Assembly (NCBI GenBank): GCA_030430125.1
Contig: JAUIGA010000047.1
Coordinates: 1-12,704 of the forward strand
Source: Chloroflexia bacterium
Lineage (GTDB): Bacteria; Chloroflexota; Chloroflexia; Thermomicrobiales; UBA6265
Reading direction: 5' to 3'
DNA: 12,704 nucleotides
In this document: piece by piece, positions 6,456 to 12,704 of the stretch
Layout of the letters: each line of letters starts with the position of its first letter
Position numbering within the stretch: position 1 is the stretch's first letter
Notes under the pieces: generated by a model
What the model was told of the DNA's origin: nothing
The model's database searches: none
The model's input: the letters and a program-made list of their open reading frames with translations, nothing else
Position numbers and translations under genes: made by a program

Positions 6456-6821
6456 ATGACCACCCAATCGACGACGAATGCGAGCGTTCCCACCGCGGGC
6501 GACCTGCTCGAACAGCGGCAGCAGGTCGAGGTGCGGTTCTTTCACGGGTTGTCGGACCTGACGCGCCTCCGAATCATCGAGCTCTTGCTGGATGATGGCG
6601 AAAAGAACGTCTCCGAGCTCGTCGACGCGCTGGGGCAGTCCCAGGGGCGCATCTCCAACCATCTCGCCTGCCTGCGCTGGTGCGGCTATGTAGAGAGCCG
6701 GCGCGAGGGCAAGTACATCTACTATCGTGTCGCCGATCCCCGCGTTCGCCAGCTCATCGAGCTGGCCCGCGAGGTGATCGCCGACCACGCCGCGTCCATC
6801 CTGAGCTGCACGCGCATGTGA
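6456..6821 (+). CDS. ArsR/SmtB-family metal-responsive repressor with CmtR-like cysteines (probable mer regulator)
   Basis: The 121-residue winged-helix protein has the ArsR order: FFHGLSDLTRLRIIELLLDD (29-48), a recognition region SELVDALGQSQGRISNHLAC (53-72), and the wing ESRREGKYIYYRVAD. Within the recognition helix lies ACLRWCG, giving Cys72-x3-Cys76, and a third cysteine, Cys118, stands four residues from the end. Mycobacterial CmtR, a Cd/Pb sensor, uses the same spacing in its recognition helix plus a distant C-terminal cysteine. Some Actinobacteria also control mer operons with ArsR-type proteins. Here the setting points to Hg(II) sensing, with metal binding releasing the operator at 4953-4974. 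The ATG at 6456 was chosen because GGAGG precedes it by about 5 bases; an ATG six codons earlier (6438) lacks this. Metal specificity is inferred. Confidence 0.88.
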   Translation: MTTQSTTNASVPTAGDLLEQRQQVEVRFFHGLSDLTRLRIIELLLDDGEKNVSELVDALGQSQGRISNHLACLRWCGYVESRREGKYIYYRVADPRVRQLIELAREVIADHAASILSCTRM

Positions 6822-6843
6822 GCCGCCCACCGAGCGAGTCGAC

Positions 6844-7911
6844 ATGGCGGAATTCACCGAGCCACGCATCCACTACATCCACGCGGACGACGGCGCCAGC
6901 ATCGCCTCCTGGACACTGGGCGACGGCCCACCCCTGGTCTACCTGGCGGGTGGTCCCTGGAGTCACATCGAGCTGCTGCCGGCGCCGGCGTGCCGGCGAT
7001 GGTACGAGAGGCTCTCCGAACGCCGCATGGTCGTCAGGTACGACCAGCGCGGCACGGGTCTTTCCGGGCGCGACATCGGGGATGTCTCGCTGAACGCGCA
7101 GGTAGGTGACCTCGAAGCGGTCATCGATCATTGCGGGCTCGACCGCTTCGCGCTGTTTGGCGCGGCCGACGCCGGGCCGGTGGCGATCGCCTACGCGGCT
7201 CGCCACCCCCGCCGCGTCAGCCATCTCGTGCTCTGGTGCACGTGGGCGCGGGTAGCCGACCTCGACATGGCCAGCCTCAGCGCCTGGCGGGGATTGCTCG
7301 ACCAGGACTGGCAGCTCACCACGGAGACGTGCGCGCACCTGGCGCTGGGCTGGTCGGGTGGCGAGATCGGCAGGCAGACCGCGGAGCGGTTGCGCGAAGC
7401 CGTCTCTCCCGCGACCATGCGCGCGTCGCTGAGCGCCATGATCGCGATCGACGTGACCGCGCTGCTGCCGCGCATCCAGGCGCCGACCCTGGTGCTGCAT
7501 CGCCGGGAGATCTCCTGGCTGCCGGTCGACGCCGCGCGGCAGGTGGCATCGCACATCCCCAACGCGCGCCTGATGGTATTGCCGGGCGAGGCGCTGGCGC
7601 CCTACGTGGGTGACGCCACCCGCGCGGTACGGGCGATCGAGGAGTTCCTCGCCGAGCGGCTGGAAGCCGTACCGATACGTGACGTGCAGCCGGACATCCA
7701 GGCACCACCCATCGAATCGATCCACCTCACCGGGCGCGAGCTCGACGTGCTGCGCCTGATCGCGAGCGGGAACACCAACGCCGAGATCGCCGCCGAGTTG
7801 TCGATCAGCGTGCGCACCGTCGAGCGTCACATCGGCAACCTCTACGGCAAGATCGATGCCCGCGGTCGCGCCGACGCCACCGCCTACGCCCTGACGCGAG
7901 GGCTCGCCTGA
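6844..7911 (+). CDS. Degenerate alpha/beta-hydrolase domain fused to a LuxR-type HTH (putative regulator)
   Basis: The 355-residue protein has two parts. Residues 1-270 follow the alpha/beta-hydrolase fold: LVYLAGGPWSH (31-41), RMVVRYDQRGTGLSGRD (61-77), the elbow ALFGAADAGPVAIAYAARHP (103-122), and PTLVLHRREISWLPVDAARQ. Residues 295-355 form a GerE/LuxR DNA-binding domain, with LTGRELDVLRLIASGNTNAE, then IAAELSISVRTVERHIGNLY. The nucleophile elbow expected as G-x-S-x-G reads G-A-A-D-A (106-110), so the catalytic serine is alanine. The C-terminal site where the triad histidine is expected reads PGEALAP. The domain therefore probably binds a ligand without hydrolysing it, making this a one-component regulator. 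It starts 22 bases after the ArsR-family gene, with only a weak GAGCGAG ribosome site, and sits between that gene and merB. Its ligand and target are unknown. Confidence 0.82.
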   Translation: MAEFTEPRIHYIHADDGASIASWTLGDGPPLVYLAGGPWSHIELLPAPACRRWYERLSERRMVVRYDQRGTGLSGRDIGDVSLNAQVGDLEAVIDHCGLDRFALFGAADAGPVAIAYAARHPRRVSHLVLWCTWARVADLDMASLSAWRGLLDQDWQLTTETCAHLALGWSGGEIGRQTAERLREAVSPATMRASLSAMIAIDVTALLPRIQAPTLVLHRREISWLPVDAARQVASHIPNARLMVLPGEALAPYVGDATRAVRAIEEFLAERLEAVPIRDVQPDIQAPPIESIHLTGRELDVLRLIASGNTNAEIAAELSISVRTVERHIGNLYGKIDARGRADATAYALTRGLA

Positions 7912-8086
7912 TCGCCACACCTCGACCTGCGTGTTCGCCCTCACAACCGCCGCGCCGGTGGCAGGACAACCACAGCTGAATTGCGTGTTGGCTCGGATGC
8001 CAGCGACCGCGCCACGCCCTACGCTGGGTATCAGGATCGGGGGTGTCACCGGCGCCCCTCCAGTGCATCCGTCAGGGAGACGACAC

Positions 8087-8785
8087 ATGAACACCGCATC
8101 GGTCGCAGCGCTCACCCGCTGGTACGGAGACATTGCCAACCAGCACTTCACCTATGACCCGGAACGCTCACGGCTCCTCGTTCGCGTGGTGCGCGCGCTG
8201 GCCCAGGGCAAACCGGTGCCACCCACGCAGGCCGACGCCTTCGCCGCCGAACAGGGGATGGAGCTCGAGGACGCGCGCGACTTCCTGCGAAGCGTGACGG
8301 AGCGGGACGACCGGGACCAAATCGTCGGCGCGGTCCCCGGTCTCTCGCTGAACGAGCATCCGCACCGGTTCGTCGTCGACGGCGTCCGGTTGTCGACGTG
8401 GTGCGCCGCCGACACCCTGCAACTCCCGGCGGTGCTCGGCCGGACGGCCGAGGTCGAGTCGTCGTCGCCGGCGAGCGGCCAGGCAATCCACCTGTGGGTG
8501 AGCCCACGCGGCGTGGAAGCGGTCGAGCCGGCCGGCACCGTCATCTCGGTCGCGGTCGTCGAGCCGGCAACGTTCCGCACCTGCACCGTCGACACCATCC
8601 TGTCCACGTTCTGCAACAACATCTTCTTCCTCGCCTCGCATGCGGAGGCGGAACGATGGGCGGCCGACCGGGCCGATCTCGCGATTCTCACACTCGACGA
8701 GGTGTACCAGATCAGCCGCCCGTTCGTGTCAAACCTTCTTGCCGCCACAACCGACCACGACATCATCAAGGAGGTGAGCGCATGA
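8087..8785 (+). CDS. merB: Organomercurial lyase MerB
   Basis: The 232-residue protein should cleave the carbon-mercury bond of organomercurials by protonolysis, releasing Hg(II) for MerA. The catalytic set of the family is visible. STWCAADTLQLPAVLGRTAE (103-122) holds Cys106 and Asp109, matching Cys96 and Asp99 of plasmid R388 MerB. ILSTFCNNIFFLAS (171-184) holds Cys176, matching Cys159. Between them come HLWVSPRGVEAVEPAGTVIS and an insertion of about seven residues relative to R388. The residue after Cys176 is Asn, where R388 has a second cysteine. The C-terminal LAILTLDEVYQISR is also MerB-like. AGGGAG about 6 bases before the ATG at 8087 sets the start; the frame stays open to an ATG at 7931, but that extension is not MerB-like. 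It lies 175 bases after the fused regulator and overlaps the next gene by four bases. Confidence 0.93.
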   Translation: MNTASVAALTRWYGDIANQHFTYDPERSRLLVRVVRALAQGKPVPPTQADAFAAEQGMELEDARDFLRSVTERDDRDQIVGAVPGLSLNEHPHRFVVDGVRLSTWCAADTLQLPAVLGRTAEVESSSPASGQAIHLWVSPRGVEAVEPAGTVISVAVVEPATFRTCTVDTILSTFCNNIFFLASHAEAERWAADRADLAILTLDEVYQISRPFVSNLLAATTDHDIIKEVSA

Positions 8786-9270
8786 CCCATCGCCGTCATA
8801 CGCGCGCGATCGGACCGATCGGCACGACCGCGCGGATCGCCGTCGGCCTGGCCGCCATCGCTGTCGCGCTGGCCGACGGCCTGCAGCGGCAGGAGCTCCC
8901 ACTGGGACTGGTGATCATTCCGGTGCTCGTCATACTTGGCCATGCCTGGCTGGTTCGGAACCATCCCGGGGCGCTGCGCGGCGTCGACCATCTCGGCGCC
9001 TGCCTCACCACGCTGATCGTCGTGCCCTTCCTGATCATCCCGTACACAAGCGATGCCACCTGGTTGTGGCTGGGGACATCCATGCTGCTGGCCGCCTCGC
9101 GTGGGTACGCCGGCTGCGAGGTGCTGGCCATCTCGAATTGGGCCCTGCGGCGGTCGGACACGGTTTGCTGCATCCTGTTCACGCCGATCGACCAGGCGGA
9201 AGCGCTCCGGCGAAACGCAAGGCGCAATCACACCACCCAGGCGAGCCTGGAGGGCCAGCCACGACATTGA
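8782..9270 (+). CDS. Four-helix membrane protein with clustered cysteines, coupled to merB
   Basis: I do not recognise a named family. The 162 residues contain about four hydrophobic segments (roughly 13-32, 39-57, 70-88 and 92-107), then a soluble C-terminal region ending in charged, Arg-rich sequence. Cysteines stand at 74 (HLGACLTT, in helix 3), 112 (GYAGCEVLAISNW, just after helix 4) and 129-130 (SDTVCCILFTPID). The opening IGPIGTTARIAVGL faintly recalls DUF2892-like membrane proteins. The ATG overlaps the merB stop (ATGA), and GGAGGTGAG precedes it, so the two are translationally coupled. Known mer transporters (MerT, MerC, MerF, MerE) are small membrane proteins that use cysteine pairs to move mercury. 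This protein could play that part, but it does not show their characteristic motifs. The function is inferred from context only. Confidence 0.8.
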   Translation: MTHRRHTRAIGPIGTTARIAVGLAAIAVALADGLQRQELPLGLVIIPVLVILGHAWLVRNHPGALRGVDHLGACLTTLIVVPFLIIPYTSDATWLWLGTSMLLAASRGYAGCEVLAISNWALRRSDTVCCILFTPIDQAEALRRNARRNHTTQASLEGQPRH

Positions 9271-9304
9271 ACGGCACGTCGGCACATAGCCATCGACATC
9301 GAGT

Positions 9305-9334
9305 CGACGAGCCCGCGCAAGCGCGAGTTCGTCG
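9305..9334. terminator. Candidate bidirectional terminator hairpin between convergent genes
   Basis: CGACGA (9305-9310) pairs with TCGTCG (9329-9334), and inside a small internal loop CGCGC (9314-9318) pairs with GCGCG (9321-9325). It lies between the end of the mer cluster on the plus strand and the end of the DUF4389 gene on the minus strand, where a shared terminator is expected. There is no T tract on either side, so the call rests on position and pairing. Confidence 0.4.
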
Positions 9335-9376
9335 TACGCCCGGGACGGGACAGCGACTTCCCGGCGATCAGTCTGG

Positions 9377-10006
9377 TCAGTCGCCCAGGCGGAACGGCGG
9401 ATACACGTCCGTCACGAGGGTGAGGGCATAGCCGACAACGCGGTTGTTCCAGCGGATCACGCCCTCCACGAACTCGAACAGCGAGCGGGGATATCGGCCG
9501 GTGACCAGGATCGCGAACCAGGCGACGATGACCCCGGCGACGGCCGCAAGGTTCAGCACCACCAGCACGATGTAATGCGGGATGGCCAGCAGCCACTTCA
9601 CCAGCGGCAGCCACCGGTTCAGATCCCGCGGCACGTCCGGGTACGGGTAGTCGAGGTGGACGGATTGCGTTTCGTCGGTGGATGGGTAGCGATCGTCCAT
9701 CAGCGCGAGGTAGATCCCCACACGATTCGAGAACCGCTGCAGTTCGAGGTTCCAGTCGAACCACCACCGGGGGTACTTCTGTCGAAACACGATCATCAGG
9801 AGGGGGCCGGCCAGCAACACCCCACCGGTGCCCGCGGCGGTCGTCGTGCCGTTTTCGGCGGTCCACTCCCACGTCGCGCCTGACACCGTGGCAAGCAGGA
9901 TGGCGATCGGGATCGCCGTAAACAGACGCAGGAACGTTGTCAGCCGGTTGAGCTGGCGCTCCGGGTAGTCGACGGAGAAACGGACCGGATATTGGGTGGT
10001 ATCCAT
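9377..10006 (-). CDS. DUF4389 membrane protein
   Basis: The 209-residue protein opens YPVRFSVDYPERQLNRLTTF and later has YPRWWFDWNLELQRF, RYPSTDETQSVHLDYPY and RYPRSLFEFVEGVIRWNNRV. These are repeated blocks characteristic of DUF4389 proteins. Hydrophobic segments lie around residues 25-43, 60-74 and a long one at about 130-165 that could cross the membrane twice. The family has no assigned biochemical role. The ATG at 10006 was chosen because the family sequence begins at once after it; AAGGG lies 11 bases upstream, a little far. The frame stays open to an ATG at 10171, but that extension is proline/arginine-rich and unlike the family. The gene converges on the mer cluster and shows no functional link to it. 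Confidence 0.8.
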   Translation of the reverse strand: MDTTQYPVRFSVDYPERQLNRLTTFLRLFTAIPIAILLATVSGATWEWTAENGTTTAAGTGGVLLAGPLLMIVFRQKYPRWWFDWNLELQRFSNRVGIYLALMDDRYPSTDETQSVHLDYPYPDVPRDLNRWLPLVKWLLAIPHYIVLVVLNLAAVAGVIVAWFAILVTGRYPRSLFEFVEGVIRWNNRVVGYALTLVTDVYPPFRLGD

Positions 10007-10384
10007 CGTTGTTGTATCCCTTCCAGCAGGCGCGGCATCGAAACGCTTCACGGTGACCCGCGCATCGCGATGGATGCACCCGCACCCTGGTGCGCGACGC
10101 GGCGGCAGTCGCACCAGGCGAGTTGATGCAGGCTCGACCCTGCGATACACGTTCACAACCGTTCCGCGCATCGTAGGGGCGAACGGCCCCGGCAGGCAAG
10201 CGCTGCCGGTTTCGACTCAACAATCCGTGCGGCGATGCGGCTGTGGGCGGTGGAATTCCTGGCGCGTGGCACCTGCCCGCGACGGAGATGCGGAGCTGAA
10301 TCGTGCGACAATGGGGCCGTACAAGCCGGTCGCCCGCGCCATGGCGACACGTCGACAGCCGGGACTGACAAGGGGTAACCAACA
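10007..10384. other. Non-coding region between the divergent DUF4389 and pan genes, with two hairpins
   Basis: No credible gene is seen, so the 378 bases must carry two divergent promoters, but I could not place a convincing -35/-10 pair for either. A perfect 9-bp inverted repeat pairs CCTGGTGCG (10086-10094) with CGCACCAGG (10110-10118) across 15 bases. A second, CCGGCAGgcaagcgCTGCCG with one more G, spans 10189-10209. It directly follows GTAGGGGCGAACGGCC, a type of GC-rich block that looks like a dispersed intergenic repeat. Confidence 0.55.
10189..10209. repeat. Perfect 7-bp hairpin following a GTAGGGGCGAACGGCC block
   Basis: CCGGCAG (10189-10195) pairs with CTGCCGG (10203-10209) around a 7-base loop. 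With the G-rich block just before it (from about 10174) it forms a compact unit of about 40 bases, shaped like a REP-type palindrome. Only one copy is seen in this window, so repetition in the genome is a guess. Confidence 0.4.
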
Positions 10385-11341
10385 GTGCGCATCACGGTGG
10401 TAGGGGCAGGGGCCATGGGGACACTCATGGCAGCGCGGTTGTCGAGCGCCATGCCGGCTGGGGCGGACCCGTCGCAGGTCATCCTCTTCGGGCGACCCTC
10501 CGAACATCTGGCGACCATCCAGCGCGAGGGTGTCACCCTCACGGAGCGAGACGGCTCCGCCAGCGTGATACCCGTCCATGCCACCAGCGAGGCCGCCGAG
10601 GTCGAGGGCAGCGACCTGGTGATCGTGCTGGTCAAGGCATGGGCCACCGGCGCATCGGTCAAACCCCTGAAGTCCTATCTCGCTCGCGACGCGGTCGTCC
10701 TCACGTTGCAGAACGGGCTCGGCAACGCCGCCCAGCTGCGGTCGGCGCTGCTGCACGATGGGGTGCGACCGCATGTCTGGCTTGGAGTCACCACACAGGC
10801 AGCGCTGCGGACGGCGCCGGGCCGTCTGACCCACACTGGCGAAGGCATCACCGTGATCGGTCGCCGCTCGAACGAGGTCAACAGCCGCCTGCAGGAGATC
10901 GCGACGACCCTGACCAACGCCAACATTCCCACCAGCGCCGTGGACGACATCCACCGCTGGGTCTGGCGAAAGCTGGCGGTCAATGCCGCGATCAACCCGG
11001 TGACGGCGCTTGCCGGCGTGCAGAACCGGGCGGTGCGCGAAAATGCCGACCTGAAGGACGCTTGCCAGCTCCTCGCCAGCGAGACGGCCGCCGTGGCCAC
11101 GGCGCGCGGGTTGCCGCTCGATGCGCAGCAGGTGATGGACGCGATCGACGATGTCGCGGAGGCGACCGGCGACAATCGCTCGTCGATGCTGGTCGACCTG
11201 GAGAGCGGTATGCGCACCGAGATCGACGCGATCAACGGCGCGATCGTCAAGGAGGCCCAGCGCCATGGCGTGCCGGTGCCGGCGAACCGGCTGATGGTCT
11301 CGCTGATCCATGCGCTGGAAGGCCGGGGACAAGCACGGTAG
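10385..11341 (+). CDS. panE: 2-dehydropantoate 2-reductase (ketopantoate reductase)
   Basis: The 318-residue protein would reduce ketopantoate to pantoate with NADPH, the second step of pantothenate synthesis. The Rossmann glycine motif is VVGAGAMGTL (5-14). Further family residues are Lys84 in IVLVKAWAT, QNGLGN (109-114), and WRKLAVNAAINPVTAL (194-209), where Lys196 and Asn200 match the catalytic Lys176 and Asn180 of E. coli PanE. The C-terminal substrate site SSMLVDLESGMRTEIDAING (266-285) includes Glu279, matching E. coli Glu256. The start is GTG at 10385, chosen because the Rossmann strand begins at the second residue; AAGGGG stands about 9 bases upstream. It is the first gene of a three-gene operon in pathway-related order, 15 bases before panB. 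Confidence 0.93.
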   Translation: MRITVVGAGAMGTLMAARLSSAMPAGADPSQVILFGRPSEHLATIQREGVTLTERDGSASVIPVHATSEAAEVEGSDLVIVLVKAWATGASVKPLKSYLARDAVVLTLQNGLGNAAQLRSALLHDGVRPHVWLGVTTQAALRTAPGRLTHTGEGITVIGRRSNEVNSRLQEIATTLTNANIPTSAVDDIHRWVWRKLAVNAAINPVTALAGVQNRAVRENADLKDACQLLASETAAVATARGLPLDAQQVMDAIDDVAEATGDNRSSMLVDLESGMRTEIDAINGAIVKEAQRHGVPVPANRLMVSLIHALEGRGQAR

Positions 11342-11356
11342 CGGAGCGCGATTCCC

Positions 11357-12232
11357 ATGAGCGACACAACGAACGACACCCCGCGCGCCAGGCTCGCGGC
11401 CGCGCAGATTCGCGCGCGCAAACAGGATGCCGGCGCGCCGCTGGTGATGATCACCGCCTACGACGCCCAGCACGCGCGGATCGTGGAATCTGCCGGGGTC
11501 GACATCATTTTGGTGGGCGACTCTGTCGGCACGACCCTGCTCGGCTACGACTCCACCACGCAGGTGACCCTCGACGACATCATCCACCACACCCGCGCGG
11601 CACGACGCGGCGCCCCACAGACGCACATCGCCGCCGACATGCCGTTCGGCAGCTATGAGGTGTCCGACGAGCAGGCGGTGGCGAGCGCGGTCCGGCTGAT
11701 CCGCGACGGGATGGCGGATTCGGTCAAGCTCGAGGGCGGCGCGCGCATGGCGAGCCAGATCCGCGCGATCACGGCCGCCGGCATCCCGGTGATCGGGCAC
11801 ATCGGACTGCTGCCGCAAACGGCGGCAGGCAGTGGTGGTATGCGGGTCCGCGGGCGGACGGTCGAAGAAGCGCGCGCCATCCTCGCCGATGCCCGGGCGG
11901 TGTCGGAAGCGGGGGCGTTTCTCTGCGTGATGGAGATGATCCCGGCAGAACTGGCCCAGCGCGTGACGGCGGCGTTGTCGATCCCGACGATCGGGATCGG
12001 GGCTGGCGCCGGGTGCGACGGGCAGGTGTTGGTCATCACCGACCTGCTCGGGATGGACTTCGCATTCTCGCCACGATTCCTCAAGCGCTATGCCGAACTC
12101 GAGCCCGCGATCCTGGAGGCAGTGGCCCGGTACGCCGCCGACGTGCGATCGGGCGCGTTCCCGGCAGCGGAGCACGGGTTCAGCCTGCCGGAGGCAGTCG
12201 CCAGGGCGCTGGAGAGCGAGGAACGCCAATGA
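11357..12232 (+). CDS. panB: 3-methyl-2-oxobutanoate hydroxymethyltransferase (ketopantoate hydroxymethyltransferase)
   Basis: The 291-residue TIM-barrel enzyme would transfer a hydroxymethyl group from methylenetetrahydrofolate to alpha-ketoisovalerate to give ketopantoate, the substrate of PanE. The motifs lie in the family order: MITAYDAQHARIVESAGVD (31-49), the metal site VGDSVGTTLLGYDST (53-67, Asp55), DMPFGSY (94-100, Asp94), VKLEGG (123-128), GHIGLLPQT (147-155), the catalytic region CVMEMIP (190-196, Glu193), and GIGAGAGCDGQVLVITDLLG (213-232). The length is a little over the usual 260-280 because of a polar N-terminal extension of about 25 residues. GGAGCG stands about 10 bases before the ATG. 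Its stop overlaps the panC start by four bases, implying translational coupling. Confidence 0.95.
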   Translation: MSDTTNDTPRARLAAAQIRARKQDAGAPLVMITAYDAQHARIVESAGVDIILVGDSVGTTLLGYDSTTQVTLDDIIHHTRAARRGAPQTHIAADMPFGSYEVSDEQAVASAVRLIRDGMADSVKLEGGARMASQIRAITAAGIPVIGHIGLLPQTAAGSGGMRVRGRTVEEARAILADARAVSEAGAFLCVMEMIPAELAQRVTAALSIPTIGIGAGAGCDGQVLVITDLLGMDFAFSPRFLKRYAELEPAILEAVARYAADVRSGAFPAAEHGFSLPEAVARALESEERQ

Positions 12233-12704
12233 GCGAGCCGGTTGTGCTGCGCACGCCGGACGACATCGCCCGATGGCGTTCCGGCGGGACACTCGGCCTG
12301 GTGCCGACGATGGGCGCGCTGCACGCCGGACACGCCAGCCTGATCCGCCGGGCGGTGGCCGAATGCGACCGTGTCATGGTCAGCATCTTCGTCAATCCGG
12401 CGCAGTTCAACGACCCCGCCGACCTGCGGCGGTATCCCCGGCCGTTCGCACGCGATGTTGCCGTTGCCGGCGAACACGGCGCGGCGGCGATCTACGCGCC
12501 GGCGGTCGAGACCATGTACCCGACAGATCACGCGACGACGATCCACGTCGCCGGGGTTACCGAGCGTTGGGAGGGTGCGCACCGTCCCGGCCATTTCGAC
12601 GGCGTCGCGACGGTGGTGGCGATCCTGCTCAACCACGTCCGGCCCGACCGCAGCTACTTCGGTGAGAAGGACTGGCAGCAACTGGCGATGCTGCGGCGGC
12701 TGGC
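12229..12704 (+). CDS. panC: Pantothenate synthetase, N-terminal part (cut by window edge)
   Basis: The visible 158 codons encode the adenylation domain of pantoate-beta-alanine ligase, which joins pantoate and beta-alanine with ATP to make pantothenate. The nucleotidyl-transferase signature is LGLVPTMGALHAGHASLIRR (22-41), containing the HxGH-like AlHAGH. Further motifs are SIFVNPAQFN, GAHRPGHFDGVATVV, and FGEKDWQQLAMLRRL close to the window end. The ATG lies inside the panB stop (ATGA). Usual proteins of this family run to about 280 residues, so roughly 120 residues should lie beyond the right edge. No frame disruption is seen in the part present. Confidence 0.94.
   Translation, partial: MSEPVVLRTPDDIARWRSGGTLGLVPTMGALHAGHASLIRRAVAECDRVMVSIFVNPAQFNDPADLRRYPRPFARDVAVAGEHGAAAIYAPAVETMYPTDHATTIHVAGVTERWEGAHRPGHFDGVATVVAILLNHVRPDRSYFGEKDWQQLAMLRRL

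Noticed and set aside
7931..8086. N-terminal extension of merB from the ATG at 7931
   Set aside because: The 52 added residues do not resemble MerB. The ATG at 8087 has a good ribosome site and opens sequence typical of the family.
6754..8151. 465-codon open frame antisense to the fused regulator
   Set aside because: The LuxR HTH and hydrolase-fold motifs lie on the plus strand. The antisense frame is a composition artefact.
10217..12292. 691-codon open frame on the minus strand
   Set aside because: It is antisense to panE and panB, whose catalytic residues are all visible on the plus strand. The translation is Arg/Gly/Asp-rich without domains.

Overview
The window is GC-rich throughout. 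Its gene content (Uma2-family protein, TIGR02569-type kinase-like protein, DUF4389 membrane protein, an alpha/beta-hydrolase-like domain fused to a LuxR-type HTH, and an ArsR-type rather than MerR-type mercury regulator) suggests a high-GC Chloroflexota, perhaps Thermomicrobia-like, or less likely an actinobacterium. That placement is inference from gene families. No rRNA or other phylogenetic marker is present.

Left part (1-3750, all on the minus strand). The 5' end of a YceI-family gene sits behind a good sigma70-type promoter with an inverted repeat in its spacer. Two tandem paralogous nitroreductase genes follow; the upstream one carries a single-base frameshift. About 440 bases of hairpin-rich non-coding DNA then lead to a ThiY/NMT1-type substrate-binding protein gene with a Tat-like signal, preceded by a TPP riboswitch. 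Next is a Uma2-family nuclease-like gene.

Middle part (3902-9270, plus strand). A kinase-like (APH-fold) gene precedes the most coherent system here, a mercury-resistance cluster. It holds merA (mercuric reductase), an ArsR-family regulator with a CmtR-like cysteine pair, a regulator-like protein fusing a degenerate alpha/beta-hydrolase domain to a LuxR HTH, merB (organomercurial lyase), and a four-helix membrane protein with several cysteines whose start overlaps the merB stop. The merA promoter has a TATAAT box embedded in a perfect 8-bp inverted repeat, the probable operator for the ArsR protein. The expected scheme is that MerB cleaves C-Hg bonds, MerA reduces Hg(II) to Hg(0), and the ArsR protein derepresses the operon when metal binds. 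The fused regulator and the membrane protein are the unexplained members.

Right part. A DUF4389 membrane protein gene (minus strand) converges on the mer cluster. After a structured 378-base gap comes a pantothenate operon in pathway order, panE-panB-panC, with panC cut by the window edge.
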